In this document: piece after piece, positions 17,148 through 26,405 of the stretch
Numbering within the stretch: the first letter of the stretch is position 1
Layout: each line of letters opens with the position of its first letter
DNA from: Pseudomonas avellanae BPIC 631
GTDB taxonomy: Bacteria; Pseudomonadota; Gammaproteobacteria; Pseudomonadales; Pseudomonadaceae
Reading direction: 5' to 3'
DNA: 37,816 bases
NCBI RefSeq assembly: GCF_000444135.1
Contig: NZ_ATDK01000569.1
Location: forward strand, 1 to 37,816
Translations under genes and position numbers: made by a program
The notes under the pieces: generated by a model
Database searches by the model: none
Seen by the model: the letters and a program-made list of their open reading frames with translations, nothing else
What the model was told of the DNA's origin: nothing

Positions 17148-17487
17148 ATGTTGCTTGTGATCTCGCCGGTGTTGTTTTTGATCGCCATAACGCCTGATGC
17201 TACCGTTTTTTATTCAGGTGCAGGCAGTCTATCGGAGTGATCTGGGACACCAATGGACGAATTTACAGGTCTGATATGCATCCTGGGGTGGGACTTCTGA
17301 CTGGGGAGATATTTTTCCAGATGAGCATTTCTTTATGAGGTTTGAGTGGCGAGGCGGTACGACCGGCCCGCGCTGCATCGAAATCACTCCAACGCTTTTG
17401 GGTACACGAATTTATATCGATGCAAATGGCAACCTCGACACCCGGCCGGGAAGCAAAACGGATACAGATCAAATCAGGTCGCGCTGA
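17148..17487 (+). pseudogene. Frame-shifted gene remnant after the PAAR gene
   Basis: Three short open segments in successive frames read as one protein. An ATG at 17148 after AAAGG gives a hydrophobic N-terminus, MLLVISPVLFLIAITPDATV, to about 17220. A second frame (17198 to about 17284) continues SIGVIWDTNGRIYRSDMHP. A third frame (about 17281-17487) gives WGGTSDWGDIFPDEHFFMRF, then EWRGGTTGPRCIEITPTLLG and TRIYIDANGNLDTRPGS, with a TGA at 17485. Each step is a -1 shift, so two one-base losses would explain it. I do not recognise the protein. About 110 residues with a membrane-anchor-like start next to a PAAR gene could be an immunity protein, but that is a guess from context. Confidence 0.55.
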
Positions 17488-17573
17488 TCAAACAGCCTCA
17501 CCCACCCACCCTCGCGACTGCAACAAAATCAGCTATAAATAGCCTCCGCACACCGACAGCAAAGGAACCGGGC

Positions 17574-17783
17574 ATGGCCTTCGATTGGCATTCTGACCTC
17601 ATCACGCGAGACACGCCGGTGAATGATCACTATCGAAACACACAGAACGTGCGGCGCTTCATGACCGGGCAGTGTGGCCCCTCGTTCAGGTTTGATCGGC
17701 CGTTCATGGCCTGGATTAACAATGGCGAGCCCAAAAACATGGGGCAGGTTGTGGATGAATGGTTGCGGTTGTCATCTGCCTGA
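17574..17783 (+). CDS. DUF6434 small protein
   Basis: A 69-residue protein that starts MAFDWHSDLITRDTPV and carries NTQNVRRFMTGQCG and FRFDRPFMAWI, which match my recollection of the DUF6434 family (function unknown). AAAGGA lies 7 bp before the ATG. A longer frame from 17346 includes the remnant region in another phase and is not used. Sits alone between the PAAR remnant and the sensor kinase gene. Confidence 0.7.
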   Translation: MAFDWHSDLITRDTPVNDHYRNTQNVRRFMTGQCGPSFRFDRPFMAWINNGEPKNMGQVVDEWLRLSSA

Positions 17784-17956
17784 ATGGCGAGCGTACCCAC
17801 CGGAATCTGACGTGCTGCACGGTTTTTTCATAAAAGCAGCGAAAACTGTATTCAAAACGCCATTATTTTTGCAAGCGGACGGTTTTTCTCGTAGCGTGCT
17901 CGTGCCGCCCTGCCTGATGGGAACGCGGCGCTAACCATGCCGCAGGTGCAGCCGCC

Positions 17957-20050
17957 GTGACCCCGACCGATTTACAAGATATTCAGAGCCGATTAGCCGC
18001 TCTGGAGCAGGAAAACGCCTCCCTTAAAGCGAGTCTGAGTGTCGGTGGCCGGGAAGCCCAGTACGCCTTGGCGCAGTCTCAGGAACGTTACCGTTTTCTG
18101 TTCAACTCGATGGATGAGGGTTTTTGCATCATCGAGTTCTTCGACGGACCGCATGGCCCGCTGAGCGATTACATTCATATCGAGGCCAACCCGGCTTACG
18201 AGTACCACGCCGGTATTCCCGATGTGGTCGGCAAGAAGCTGCGCGAAATGGTTCGCGAAGAGGCCGATGGCTGGGTGGAGTTCTATGGCGAGGTGCTGCG
18301 TACCGGCAAGCCGGTGCGTTTCGAGCGCGAGCTGGTGGCGACCGGGCGTTACCTTGCGCTGACCGCTTTTCGCATCGAGCCTGCGAGTCGCAATCAGGTC
18401 GCGGTGCTGTTTCAGGATATCACCGAGCGCAAGCGTGCCGAGCGTGCACTGCAGCAGCTCAATGAAACGCTGGAAGCGCGTATCGTCGAGGCGGTTGCCG
18501 AACGCAATGTGCTGGCCGATGTGGTCAATGGCACCAGTGCGTTCATCCATGTTATCGACTCCGACTACCGCTGGATGGCCATCAATGGCTCTGCACTGCG
18601 CGAGTTCGAGCGCCTGTTTGGCATCCGGCCGCAAGTGGGTGACAACATGCTCGATTTGCTGGATGACCGCCCGCTCAGCAAGGCTGGCCTCAAGGAGCGC
18701 TGGACGCGTGCGTTGTCGGGCGAGGAGTTTGCCGAAAGCGTCAGCTTCAGTGATTCAAATGACCCGGCCCGCCATTTTGAAATACGCTACAGCACCTTGC
18801 GCAATGCAGATGGGCAGGCCATTGGCGCTTATCTGTTCGCGTATGATGTCAGCGAGCGACGGCGCGAGCAGGAGCGTCTGACCCAGGCCGAAGAAGCCTT
18901 GCGTCAGTCGCAGAAGATGGAGGCTGTCGGCCAGTTGACGGGCGGTATCGCCCACGACTTCAATAACCTGCTGACCGGCATCACCGGCTCGCTGGAACTG
19001 CTCAAGACGCGCCTGAGCCAGGGGCGTTTCACTGAAATAGACCGTTACGTGGCGGCTGCGCAAGATGCCTCCAAGCGTGCCGCTTCGCTGACTCACCGCC
19101 TGCTGGCGTTTTCGCGGCGACAGACGCTGGACCCCAAGCCGGTCGATATCAATCGGCTGGTGATCGGCATGGAAGAGCTGATCCGGCGCACGGTCGGGCC
19201 ACACATCACCGTGGAAGTCGTGACGTCGGTCGGCTTGTGGTCAACGTTCATTGATGCGCCGCAACTTGAAAACGCCCTGTTGAACCTGTGCATCAATGCC
19301 CGGGACGCCATGCCGCGAGGCGGGCGGATCACGATCGAGACGGCCAACCGGTGGATTGACGAGCGCGGCTCACAGACCCGTGACCTGTCGCCAGGGCAAT
19401 ACCTGTCGCTGTGTGTCAGCGATACCGGTACCGGCATGTCGCCGGAGGTCATCAATCGGGCGTTCGACCCGTTTTTCACCACCAAGCCATTGGGGCAGGG
19501 CACAGGCCTGGGGTTGTCGATGGTGTACGGCTTCGTGCGTCAGTCCGGCGGGCAGGTGCGTATCTACTCTGAGCCGGATCAGGGAACGAACATGTGCCTG
19601 TATATGCCGCGCCATTACCTTGGAGCCCCTGAGGAAATCGAGGCCGTCGGCACAGGCGTTTCACCGCCGGTGCAGACCGAGCGCACGATAATGATCGTTG
19701 ATGACGAACCGACCATTCGTATGCTGGTTGCCGAAGTCCTTGAAGACCAGGGTTACATCCCCATCGAGGCGGGAGAGGGCGCATCAGCACTCCGGGTTCT
19801 GGAGTCGGATGCGAGGATTGATTTGCTGGTGACCGATGTCGGATTGCCGGGTGGCATGAATGGTCGACAGCTGGCCGATGCGTCACGAATCATCCGGCCC
19901 GACCTCAAGGTGCTGTTCATCACGGGTTATGCCGAGAACGCGATAATTGGCAATGGCCATCTGGATCCGGGCATGTGGGTGTTGACCAAGCCGTTTACCA
20001 TGGAGGCGTTCGCCAGCCGCATTTACGAAATGATCGAGCGCGACGACTGA
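17957..20050 (+). CDS. Hybrid histidine kinase: two PAS-like domains, kinase, receiver
   Basis: A 697-residue soluble kinase; no membrane segment is seen. After a short coiled coil (1-45) come two PAS-like domains (about 42-160 and 185-305), then the phospho-acceptor helix with the GGIAHDFNNLLTG motif (His333). The ATPase domain follows, with the N-box LLNLCINARDAMPRGG, SDTGTGMSPE and GQGTGLGLSMVYGFV, then a receiver (about 562-690) with Asp627 in LLVTDVGLPGG. The start is a GTG with a weak ribosome site, and no in-frame ATG was found nearby. It has no adjacent response regulator, so its target is unknown. Confidence 0.88.
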   Translation: MTPTDLQDIQSRLAALEQENASLKASLSVGGREAQYALAQSQERYRFLFNSMDEGFCIIEFFDGPHGPLSDYIHIEANPAYEYHAGIPDVVGKKLREMVREEADGWVEFYGEVLRTGKPVRFERELVATGRYLALTAFRIEPASRNQVAVLFQDITERKRAERALQQLNETLEARIVEAVAERNVLADVVNGTSAFIHVIDSDYRWMAINGSALREFERLFGIRPQVGDNMLDLLDDRPLSKAGLKERWTRALSGEEFAESVSFSDSNDPARHFEIRYSTLRNADGQAIGAYLFAYDVSERRREQERLTQAEEALRQSQKMEAVGQLTGGIAHDFNNLLTGITGSLELLKTRLSQGRFTEIDRYVAAAQDASKRAASLTHRLLAFSRRQTLDPKPVDINRLVIGMEELIRRTVGPHITVEVVTSVGLWSTFIDAPQLENALLNLCINARDAMPRGGRITIETANRWIDERGSQTRDLSPGQYLSLCVSDTGTGMSPEVINRAFDPFFTTKPLGQGTGLGLSMVYGFVRQSGGQVRIYSEPDQGTNMCLYMPRHYLGAPEEIEAVGTGVSPPVQTERTIMIVDDEPTIRMLVAEVLEDQGYIPIEAGEGASALRVLESDARIDLLVTDVGLPGGMNGRQLADASRIIRPDLKVLFITGYAENAIIGNGHLDPGMWVLTKPFTMEAFASRIYEMIERDD

Positions 20051-20062
20051 ATCGGACCGCTG

Positions 20063-20617
20063 TCAGCGGGTTGGCAGCGCCTGAAACTCACCCTTGGACA
20101 AACCCTGCACGTCATTGCCCATGCTGTCGCGGATGCTCAGGTCGGCGCCTTTGTCGGTCAACGCCTTGAGCACCTCAGTGCGTTTGAACAGGGCTGCGTA
20201 CATGGCTGCCGTCTGCCCTGCGTTGTTGGTCAGGTCGGGGCCGCAGTCGGCTTTTACCAATTGTTTGGCGATGCTCAGTTCACCTTTGAAAATCGCCCCC
20301 ATCAGTGCCGTGTTGCCGCGATTGTCTTTCGCGCAAGGGTCTGCGCCTGCGTCGATCAACCGGGTGACTGAGTCCTGATGACCGTGGTAGGCCGCCAGAA
20401 TCAGGCCGGTATAGCCTTGTTCGTCACGAACATTGAGGTCGTAATGGGCCTCGATGAAGGTATCGAGCATTGGATTGTTGCCTTCACGGGACGCGTCGAA
20501 AAACAGTGTGCGCAGTTGGCTGGCAGTCTGTTCGGCGGTCAGATCAGGCGTGGCGGCAGGCTCTGCGGCGTTGGCCATGGCGCCAGACAGCAGCAGACCG
20601 TAGATAAGATTTTTCAT
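20063..20617 (-). CDS. ankB: AnkB, periplasmic ankyrin-repeat protein
   Basis: A 184-residue protein with a signal peptide (MKNLIYGLLLSGAMANA) and about four ankyrin repeats, for example DEQGYTGLILAAYHGHQDSV and DNRGNTALMGAIFKGELSIA. In P. aeruginosa the gene after katB is ankB, whose product is needed for full catalase activity, perhaps as an antioxidant scaffold in the periplasm. The ATG at 20617 is chosen because GGAG lies 7 bp before it; an ATG at 20623 is too close to that site. It follows katB by 62 bp, and a strong hairpin lies in that gap. Confidence 0.88.
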   Translation of the reverse strand: MKNLIYGLLLSGAMANAAEPAATPDLTAEQTASQLRTLFFDASREGNNPMLDTFIEAHYDLNVRDEQGYTGLILAAYHGHQDSVTRLIDAGADPCAKDNRGNTALMGAIFKGELSIAKQLVKADCGPDLTNNAGQTAAMYAALFKRTEVLKALTDKGADLSIRDSMGNDVQGLSKGEFQALPTR

Positions 20618-20636
20618 GGGCATTCTCCAGACCAGG

Positions 20637-20668
20637 CCCGCCCTGACGTGGGATAACGTCAGGGCGGG
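20637..20668 (-). repeat. 13-bp perfect inverted repeat between katB and ankB
   Basis: CCCGCCCTGACGT, a 6-base loop, then ACGTCAGGGCGGG: 13 paired bases with no mismatch. It lies between the katB stop and the ankB ribosome site. No T-tract follows on the minus strand, so it is not a textbook terminator. It would cap the katB message against 3' decay and lower ankB output, or act as a partial terminator. Confidence 0.75.
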
Positions 20669-20679
20669 ACAGCAGATCA

Positions 20680-22212
20680 TCAGTCTTTCAGGCTGGCAGC
20701 CAGTGACTTGACCTTGGCCAGATCGCCTTTGGCCGCTTCGGTGACCCGAGTGCCATAGGTGGGGTCTGCCTTGTAGAGGAACGACAGCATGATGTTTTTG
20801 CTTTCGGCGTCAGTGTCGGCCAGCGATTCACCGAAGCTCTGCACCAGGTCGGTCTGCTCTTTCGCGTTGTAAGAGCGATACAGATCACCCGCCTGCTTGA
20901 AGTTCTGCTCACGCGTGATCTTCGCCTGCTGGGTAGTACCGCTGATCGGCAGCTCGCTGTAACGCGCTTTTTCATCGGCAGGACGCGGTTCCAGACGGCT
21001 CGGCTCGTAGTTCACGCCGCTGGTGGTGTTGCCGCTGTTCATCGCGCCATCCTGATTGCCGTTGTTCATTGCAACCTTTGGCTGGTTGACCGGCAGGCTC
21101 AGGCCGTTGGCGCCCAGGCGATACATTTGCGTGTCGGCATAGGAGAACACACGACCTTGCAGCAGACGGTCTTCGGAAGGCTCGATACCAGGGACCAGGT
21201 TGGCGGGTGCCATGGCGACCTGCTCGGTTTCCTGGAAGAAGTTGTCGACGTTCTTGTTCAGGACCATCTGGCCGATTTTCTTCTCTGGTACATCAGGCCA
21301 GATTTTGGTGGCGTCCAGCGGGTCGAAGTCGAACTTGGCCAGGTCTTCAGGTTTCAGCACCTGGATGTACAGGTCCCATTTCGGGAAGTCACCCTTTTTG
21401 ATGGCGCCGACCAGGTCGTTGGTCAGGTGGCTGTAGTCCTTGGACTGAACCTGAGCGACTTCTTTAGGGTCGAGGTTCTTGATGCCTTGCAGCGTCTTCC
21501 AGTGGAACTTGACGTAGTGTACTTCGCCTTTGGCGTTGACCAATTTGTAGGCGTGAACGCCGTTGCCGTCCATGAAACGATAGCCGGCCGGTGTGCCTTC
21601 GTTGGAGTACAGCAGGGTCAGCGTGCGCGTGGCTTCCGGTACATGCGAGAAGAAGTCGAAGCGGCGCGAGTCGTTGTCCAGGTTGGTACGCGGGTCAGGC
21701 TTGAAGGCATGCACCATGTCCGGGAACTTGATGGCGTCGCGGATGAAGAACGTCGGGAAGTTGTTGCCTACCAGGTCCCAGTTGCCATCAGCGGTGTAGA
21801 ACTTGGTGGCGAAGCCATGCGGGTCGCGCAGGGTTTCTGGCGAGTGGTTGCCGTGCACCACGGAAGAAAAACGTACGAATACCGGGGTTTTCTCACCCGA
21901 TTTGAAGACGGTCGCCTTGCTCAGGTCGCTGATGTCGGCGGACGCTGTGAATTCGCCTTTTACGCCAGTGCCGCGTGCGTGAACCACACGCTCCGGGATA
22001 CGCTCGCGATCAAAGCGTTGCAGCTTTTGCAGCAGTTGCACGTCTTGCAGCAGGACAGGCCCTTGGGCGCCTGCAGTCTGAGAGTTCTTGTTGTCGCCGA
22101 CCGCAGCGCCATTGTCGCGGGTCAGGGTGTCCGCTGCATAGGCAGCCGGAATGCTGATAAGGCCGATGGCTGTTAAATGAACCATGTGTCTGGACCAGTT
22201 TAATAACGGCAT
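20680..22212 (-). CDS. katB: KatB, exported monofunctional haem catalase
   Basis: A 510-residue small-subunit haem catalase with an N-terminal signal peptide (about 1-27, ending AAYAA), which sends it to the periplasm. The distal His motif RVVHARGTGVKGEF is at residue 78, the distal Asn lies in GNNFPTFFIRDA, and the proximal haem tyrosine in RVFSYADTQMYRLG. It breaks hydrogen peroxide into water and oxygen. The katB-ankB order and the sequence are as in P. aeruginosa, where OxyR induces katB on peroxide stress. A candidate dyad lies about 90 bp upstream. Confidence 0.95.
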   Translation of the reverse strand: MPLLNWSRHMVHLTAIGLISIPAAYAADTLTRDNGAAVGDNKNSQTAGAQGPVLLQDVQLLQKLQRFDRERIPERVVHARGTGVKGEFTASADISDLSKATVFKSGEKTPVFVRFSSVVHGNHSPETLRDPHGFATKFYTADGNWDLVGNNFPTFFIRDAIKFPDMVHAFKPDPRTNLDNDSRRFDFFSHVPEATRTLTLLYSNEGTPAGYRFMDGNGVHAYKLVNAKGEVHYVKFHWKTLQGIKNLDPKEVAQVQSKDYSHLTNDLVGAIKKGDFPKWDLYIQVLKPEDLAKFDFDPLDATKIWPDVPEKKIGQMVLNKNVDNFFQETEQVAMAPANLVPGIEPSEDRLLQGRVFSYADTQMYRLGANGLSLPVNQPKVAMNNGNQDGAMNSGNTTSGVNYEPSRLEPRPADEKARYSELPISGTTQQAKITREQNFKQAGDLYRSYNAKEQTDLVQSFGESLADTDAESKNIMLSFLYKADPTYGTRVTEAAKGDLAKVKSLAASLKD

Positions 22213-22303
22213 TTTGAATCCCTCATATTTTTTTAAGTAGGCCGAAGAATCTTATGCGCGTGAGGGCAGGGTGGTGATTAAAAAAATGTATGGGGTTGAT
22301 TGA

Positions 22304-22317
22304 GATAAATACTTATC
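22304..22317 (-). promoter_or_regulatory. Dyad upstream of katB, possible regulator site
   Basis: GATAA-ATAC-TTATC is a 5-bp dyad about 92 bp before katB, in an AT-rich promoter region. Its ATA/TAT-like halves loosely recall an OxyR half-site, but the full four-part OxyR pattern is not clear. The rest of the gene-free stretch 22213-22782 is AT-rich, with a 90-codon open frame at 22316-22588 (minus) that I do not trust, and otherwise nothing recognised. Confidence 0.25.
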
Positions 22318-22782
22318 ACGCCCGGGAACCGAACTCTAACAACTGTGTGAGGCCGAATTTCAAGGCGGCCGGGCTCGACGCTAAGATTGCATTGTCTTTC
22401 TGCTTTAAAAGGCTTTTAGTTGCATAACTTATTGAATATAAATGATTTTTATTTATATGACGGCAAAAATAAAAAGCCTGCCAGCGGCCGCTTTTATGGG
22501 CGGGATAGTAATCATTATCAACTTGGTCGGCTGATGACTGTTTGCCAGTAAGCCAATTGAATGTGGAACGAGCGTACTGAATAGTCAATTAAAGTTCATG
22601 CTCGGTTAGTGGCTATTTGATGTCTTTTAAGCAGGCTTGTTCTTGTCAGGTCGATGCGTTAAATAACGGCCACCCAAAATAATGGCAGCAAGATGACAGT
22701 GTCGTTCCTCTATAGCTCGACGCGCTATCATGCCGGGACTGCCCTCAACGGCAACGTTTTGATTTCTGGAGCCCGTCGTCCC

Positions 22783-23508
22783 ATGCCCACCGTCATGCTG
22801 CTACACACCCCGCCGCCGGAGTTTATCCGCAGTCAGATCCAGCAAATGGTCGTGGATTACGTGACCGATATCAGCATGGTTGCCATCGCACCGGGCAACC
22901 CGCTGTACAACCTCTATCAGTACGGCGTGGGCTATGAGGTGCATCTCTATCTCAATGCCATGAACGGCACACAAAGCCTGACCGTCGAGCTGATTGTCGC
23001 TCTGGACGATGAAGACCCCGAAACCGTATTGGGTTTTCTGCTGTACCTGCCCGTACAGGATGACCCCCAGGCCTGCGCGGTCGCCTACATGGCAGTGCTC
23101 GAGAGCCACCGTCGTCAGGGTACTGCACGCTTGATGCTGGACAAAATGGTCAGCCGCTATGCGCATGCAGAGCTGTACTGCACGGTCGCCAAAGTGCCGT
23201 ATTTCCAGAAAATGGGTTTTCAGGTGCTGGGTGCACGTGGCCCGCAGGTGATCATGAACACCCGCGATCACGGCACTGACGGTCTGCTCGCGGTCATGGA
23301 CATAGCGCCCATTTACAGCTCCGTGGAGGTGCGGCAGATTCACGCTTACCTGCTCAAGCAGCACGGCAACACGGCAATGGTCGATGCCGAGAAACAGCGC
23401 GACCGTCACCTCGATCGGATGACCCGTGAGGCCAGGGCATTCGCCGAACAACATCTTGAGAATGGCGATTCAGTGCACGGGGCTTCAGCAACCGTTCGTC
23501 TGCACTGA
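22783..23508 (+). CDS. GNAT-family acetyltransferase
   Basis: A 241-residue protein. The acetyl-CoA fold is seen in the middle, with strand AVAYMAVLESHRRQGTARLML, where RRQGTA is the cofactor-binding loop, and YFQKMGFQVLGARG at its end. The first 70 residues and the last 60 are extensions of unknown role. The start at 22783 is chosen since GGAG lies 11 bp before it; the frame is open back to 22693. Substrate unknown. It is followed by a chemoreceptor gene on the same strand, with 196 bp between. Confidence 0.75.
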   Translation: MPTVMLLHTPPPEFIRSQIQQMVVDYVTDISMVAIAPGNPLYNLYQYGVGYEVHLYLNAMNGTQSLTVELIVALDDEDPETVLGFLLYLPVQDDPQACAVAYMAVLESHRRQGTARLMLDKMVSRYAHAELYCTVAKVPYFQKMGFQVLGARGPQVIMNTRDHGTDGLLAVMDIAPIYSSVEVRQIHAYLLKQHGNTAMVDAEKQRDRHLDRMTREARAFAEQHLENGDSVHGASATVRLH

Positions 23509-23704
23509 CCGTGGGCGTGTCGTGCTGGCAAGGTTTGAAACAGGGGATGTAATAGCTGTACAAGCGCTGTTTGTCAAAGTCATCCGGCAAATAAGCGTGG
23601 GGGCGGTGGAACGATCCAAATGGGGTGAAGTCATTATGACATCACTGCTGTTTGGTCATTCATTCGGCACAACGTCATTCCCCATTCAGCCCCCGGTAAG
23701 CCCT

Positions 23705-25345
23705 ATGAACTTCCTGCGTCAGTCCAAGTTTTCGACCAAGCTTCTCTCTGCGTTCATCCTCTGTGCACTGATCACGCTGGCGGTCGGCGGCTTGGGCATG
23801 ACCGGTGTTACCCGCCTGGCCAGCGCGCTGGAGCTGACCTTTTCCAACAATCTGGTATCCGTCGGCAACACCAATGAGACGCTGACCAGCCTTACCGCAC
23901 ACAACCGTGGGCTGTATCGTCTGCTGGATGCGCAGAGCGGTGGTGTGCCGGAGTCCGACAAGGAGCGTGTCCGTCAGGCGCTGGGCGATGACCTGGCTCG
24001 CGCCCAGAAAGTGTTTTCTATCTACCGGGCGACGCCGCTGGAAGATGACGAACGTGTTGCTGGTGACCAGATGGAGCAAATGCTGCCAGCCTATATTGCG
24101 GGCTCCCAGCAGGTCGTCGAACTGATGCGAGCCGGCGATTACGATAATGCCCGGATCCGCTTGAATGCTCTTTCCGCAGACGGTTTCGTCAAGATTCGCG
24201 GCTACATGCGGACCATGATCGACTCCAACAATCGCCAGATCAAGGAAGGCGCCATCGCTGCCGAAGAACTCAAGCAGAGCTCCGTGCTGATGCTGAAAAT
24301 TGGTGTAGTGATCGCGTTCCTGGTCGCTATCATGCTCGGCGTGATGATCACCCGCATGATCACCCGTCCGCTGGCCGTTGCAGTGGCAAGTGCGCAGCGT
24401 ATTGCCGGGGGTGACCTGACCCAGCCGATTGTTTCTGACCGCGGCGACGAAGCCGGTCAATTGCTCGATGCGCTGTCGGGTATGCAGTCCGGCCTGAAAC
24501 ACACCATCCTGCAGATCGCCAGTGCGGCTGATCAGTTGGCATCGGCGGCCGAAGAGCTGAGCGCTGTGACTGACGAAAGCACTCGCGGGCTGACGCGCCA
24601 GAACGACGAAATCCAGCAGGCTGCTACGGCGGTCAACCAGATGACAGCTGCCGTTGAAGAAGTGGCGCGCAACGCGGTATCGACTTCCGAAGCGTCGAAG
24701 GCTGCGACCGATGATGCGGTCGATGGTCGTGGTCAGGTTGATCACACGGTCAAGGGCATCACCACCATGGTGCAGGAGATCACCGACTCTACCGGCGCCG
24801 TTTCCGAGTTGGCCGGGCACGTACGGGAAATCAGCAAGGTGCTCGACGTGATTCGCAGCATCGCCGAGCAGACCAACCTGCTGGCGCTCAACGCCGCCAT
24901 CGAAGCTGCACGGGCCGGTGAGCAAGGGCGCGGTTTTGCGGTGGTAGCCGATGAGGTTCGCGCGCTGGCGCACCGCACTCAGGCGTCCACTGTGGAAATC
25001 GAAGGCATGATCAGCACCGTGCAGTCCGGTGCCGACGGCGCTGTAGCGGCGATGGGCAAAAGCCTGTCGCTGGCCACCAATACTCAGGAACTGGCCCTGC
25101 GTGCCGGTGCCGCGCTGGAAAAAATCACCCTGGGTGTCGCCACGATCAACGAGCGTAACCTGGTCATCGCCTCCGCGTCCGAAGAGCAGGCCCAGGTGGC
25201 GCGTGAGGTGGATCGCAACCTGATCAACATTCAGGACCTTTCGACCCAGAGCGCCGCCGGTGCCAACCAGACCAGCGCGTCGAGTCAGGAATTGTCGCGT
25301 CTGGCCACGTCGTTTAATTCGCTGGTTGCCAACTTCAAGCTCTGA
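23705..25345 (+). CDS. Methyl-accepting chemotaxis protein (first of two)
   Basis: A 546-residue chemoreceptor. Transmembrane helix 1 is about 10-31, a periplasmic four-helix-bundle-type sensor of about 155 residues follows, helix 2 is near 190-212 (MLKIGVVIAFLVAIMLGVMI), then a HAMP linker and the signalling hairpin with its highly conserved tip (EQTNLLALNAAIEAARAGEQ, GRGFAVVADEVRALA). There is no NWETF-like pentapeptide at the C-terminus. Ligand unknown. The frame is open upstream, but the ATG at 23705 puts helix 1 at the normal place. Confidence 0.92.
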   Translation: MNFLRQSKFSTKLLSAFILCALITLAVGGLGMTGVTRLASALELTFSNNLVSVGNTNETLTSLTAHNRGLYRLLDAQSGGVPESDKERVRQALGDDLARAQKVFSIYRATPLEDDERVAGDQMEQMLPAYIAGSQQVVELMRAGDYDNARIRLNALSADGFVKIRGYMRTMIDSNNRQIKEGAIAAEELKQSSVLMLKIGVVIAFLVAIMLGVMITRMITRPLAVAVASAQRIAGGDLTQPIVSDRGDEAGQLLDALSGMQSGLKHTILQIASAADQLASAAEELSAVTDESTRGLTRQNDEIQQAATAVNQMTAAVEEVARNAVSTSEASKAATDDAVDGRGQVDHTVKGITTMVQEITDSTGAVSELAGHVREISKVLDVIRSIAEQTNLLALNAAIEAARAGEQGRGFAVVADEVRALAHRTQASTVEIEGMISTVQSGADGAVAAMGKSLSLATNTQELALRAGAALEKITLGVATINERNLVIASASEEQAQVAREVDRNLINIQDLSTQSAAGANQTSASSQELSRLATSFNSLVANFKL

Positions 25346-25485
25346 TAAAGCGCTCGTCTGGCGCACGTCTTTGCCGTACCGGGCAGTCACAGAACAGGAA
25401 ATTCCGGTCAGGCATGAAAAAGGCGTTGCGCCCGACCGGGTGGTATCGCGCATCATAGGCGTACTCAGCCCGAGAGAGACTTTTC

Positions 25486-26367
25486 ATGTCTGTTATTTCA
25501 TCTGTCCTGCGACGGCCGCGTCTGAGCGTGTCGTTATTCCTTTTGGGCGTGCTGTCGTCTGCACTGTTTGCCAGCGCGGCACTGGCCGGCGACGAGACGC
25601 AACTGATCGAATCCCTCAACGCCTACCGTGGCCAGGCGCAGCGCTGTGGCGAGCAGGTGTCCATGGAACTGCCGCCGCTGACCACCGACCCGCGTCTGGT
25701 GCTGCCCGCCAGTGGCAACCTGGACCTGCAACAGTCGCTGACCCGTGCGTCTTATCCGATGGTCACCGTGCAGGCGATCAGCCTGTCCGGACCGCGAGAT
25801 GCGGCGTCGGCCTTGAAGGCGGTGCAGGAAAGTTTCTGCCGCGTGGTGCTGGACCCGCAGTTCGTCGATATCGGCGTCAGCCGGGACGGGCGCGACTGGC
25901 GCATCGTGCTGGCGCGCTCGCTGGTGGCATCACGTCTGGGTGACTGGCAGGCAGAAGGTCAGAAAATTCTGGAGATGATCAACACCGCCCGTACCCAGGC
26001 GCGTCAGTGTGGCTCGCAATCCTTCGCGGCCACCACACCGTTAAGCTGGAATCAGGTATTGGGGACGGCCGCGCAAGGCCACTCGCAGGCAATGGCCAAT
26101 CAGAACTTCTTTGACCACAAGGGGCGTGGCGGCCGCACGCCGGGTGACAGGGCCGAGCTTGCCGGCTATGTGGGCCAGCAGATCGGTGAGAATATTGCCG
26201 CAGGCCAGGACACTGCCCGCAAGGTGGTGGACGGCTGGCTGGTCAGCCCGGGCCACTGCGCCAACCTGATGAGCCCCGGTTTTCGCGAGCTGGGAGCCGC
26301 CTACGCGATGGACCCCAAAAGTGACGCGGGGATTTACTGGACAGCCATGTTCGGCACGCAGCAATAA
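25486..26367 (+). CDS. Secreted CAP/SCP-domain protein
   Basis: A 293-residue exported protein with a signal peptide (about 1-34, ending ALAG). The C-terminal half is a CAP domain, with conserved His and Glu pocket residues in HSQAMANQNFFDHKG, QIGENIAAG, SPGHCANLMSP and FRELGAAYA. The N-terminal half (35-165) has two cysteine-bearing segments and resembles a weak, partly eroded copy of the same kind of fold, but this is uncertain. Role in bacteria unknown. Preceded by the chemoreceptor gene. Confidence 0.85.
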   Translation: MSVISSVLRRPRLSVSLFLLGVLSSALFASAALAGDETQLIESLNAYRGQAQRCGEQVSMELPPLTTDPRLVLPASGNLDLQQSLTRASYPMVTVQAISLSGPRDAASALKAVQESFCRVVLDPQFVDIGVSRDGRDWRIVLARSLVASRLGDWQAEGQKILEMINTARTQARQCGSQSFAATTPLSWNQVLGTAAQGHSQAMANQNFFDHKGRGGRTPGDRAELAGYVGQQIGENIAAGQDTARKVVDGWLVSPGHCANLMSPGFRELGAAYAMDPKSDAGIYWTAMFGTQQ

Positions 26368-26405
26368 CGCAGCATTGCCGAACGCAGCGACTTTTTGTGC
26401 GACGT

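Noticed and set aside
22316..22588. A 90-codon minus-strand frame upstream of katB.
   Set aside because: AT-rich with no ribosome site or family features seen, and it covers the likely katB promoter region.
23675..25456. A 593-codon minus-strand frame opposite the first chemoreceptor gene.
   Set aside because: Same reason: an antisense shadow of a strongly coding gene. The frame at 26943-28331 opposite the second receptor is of the same kind.
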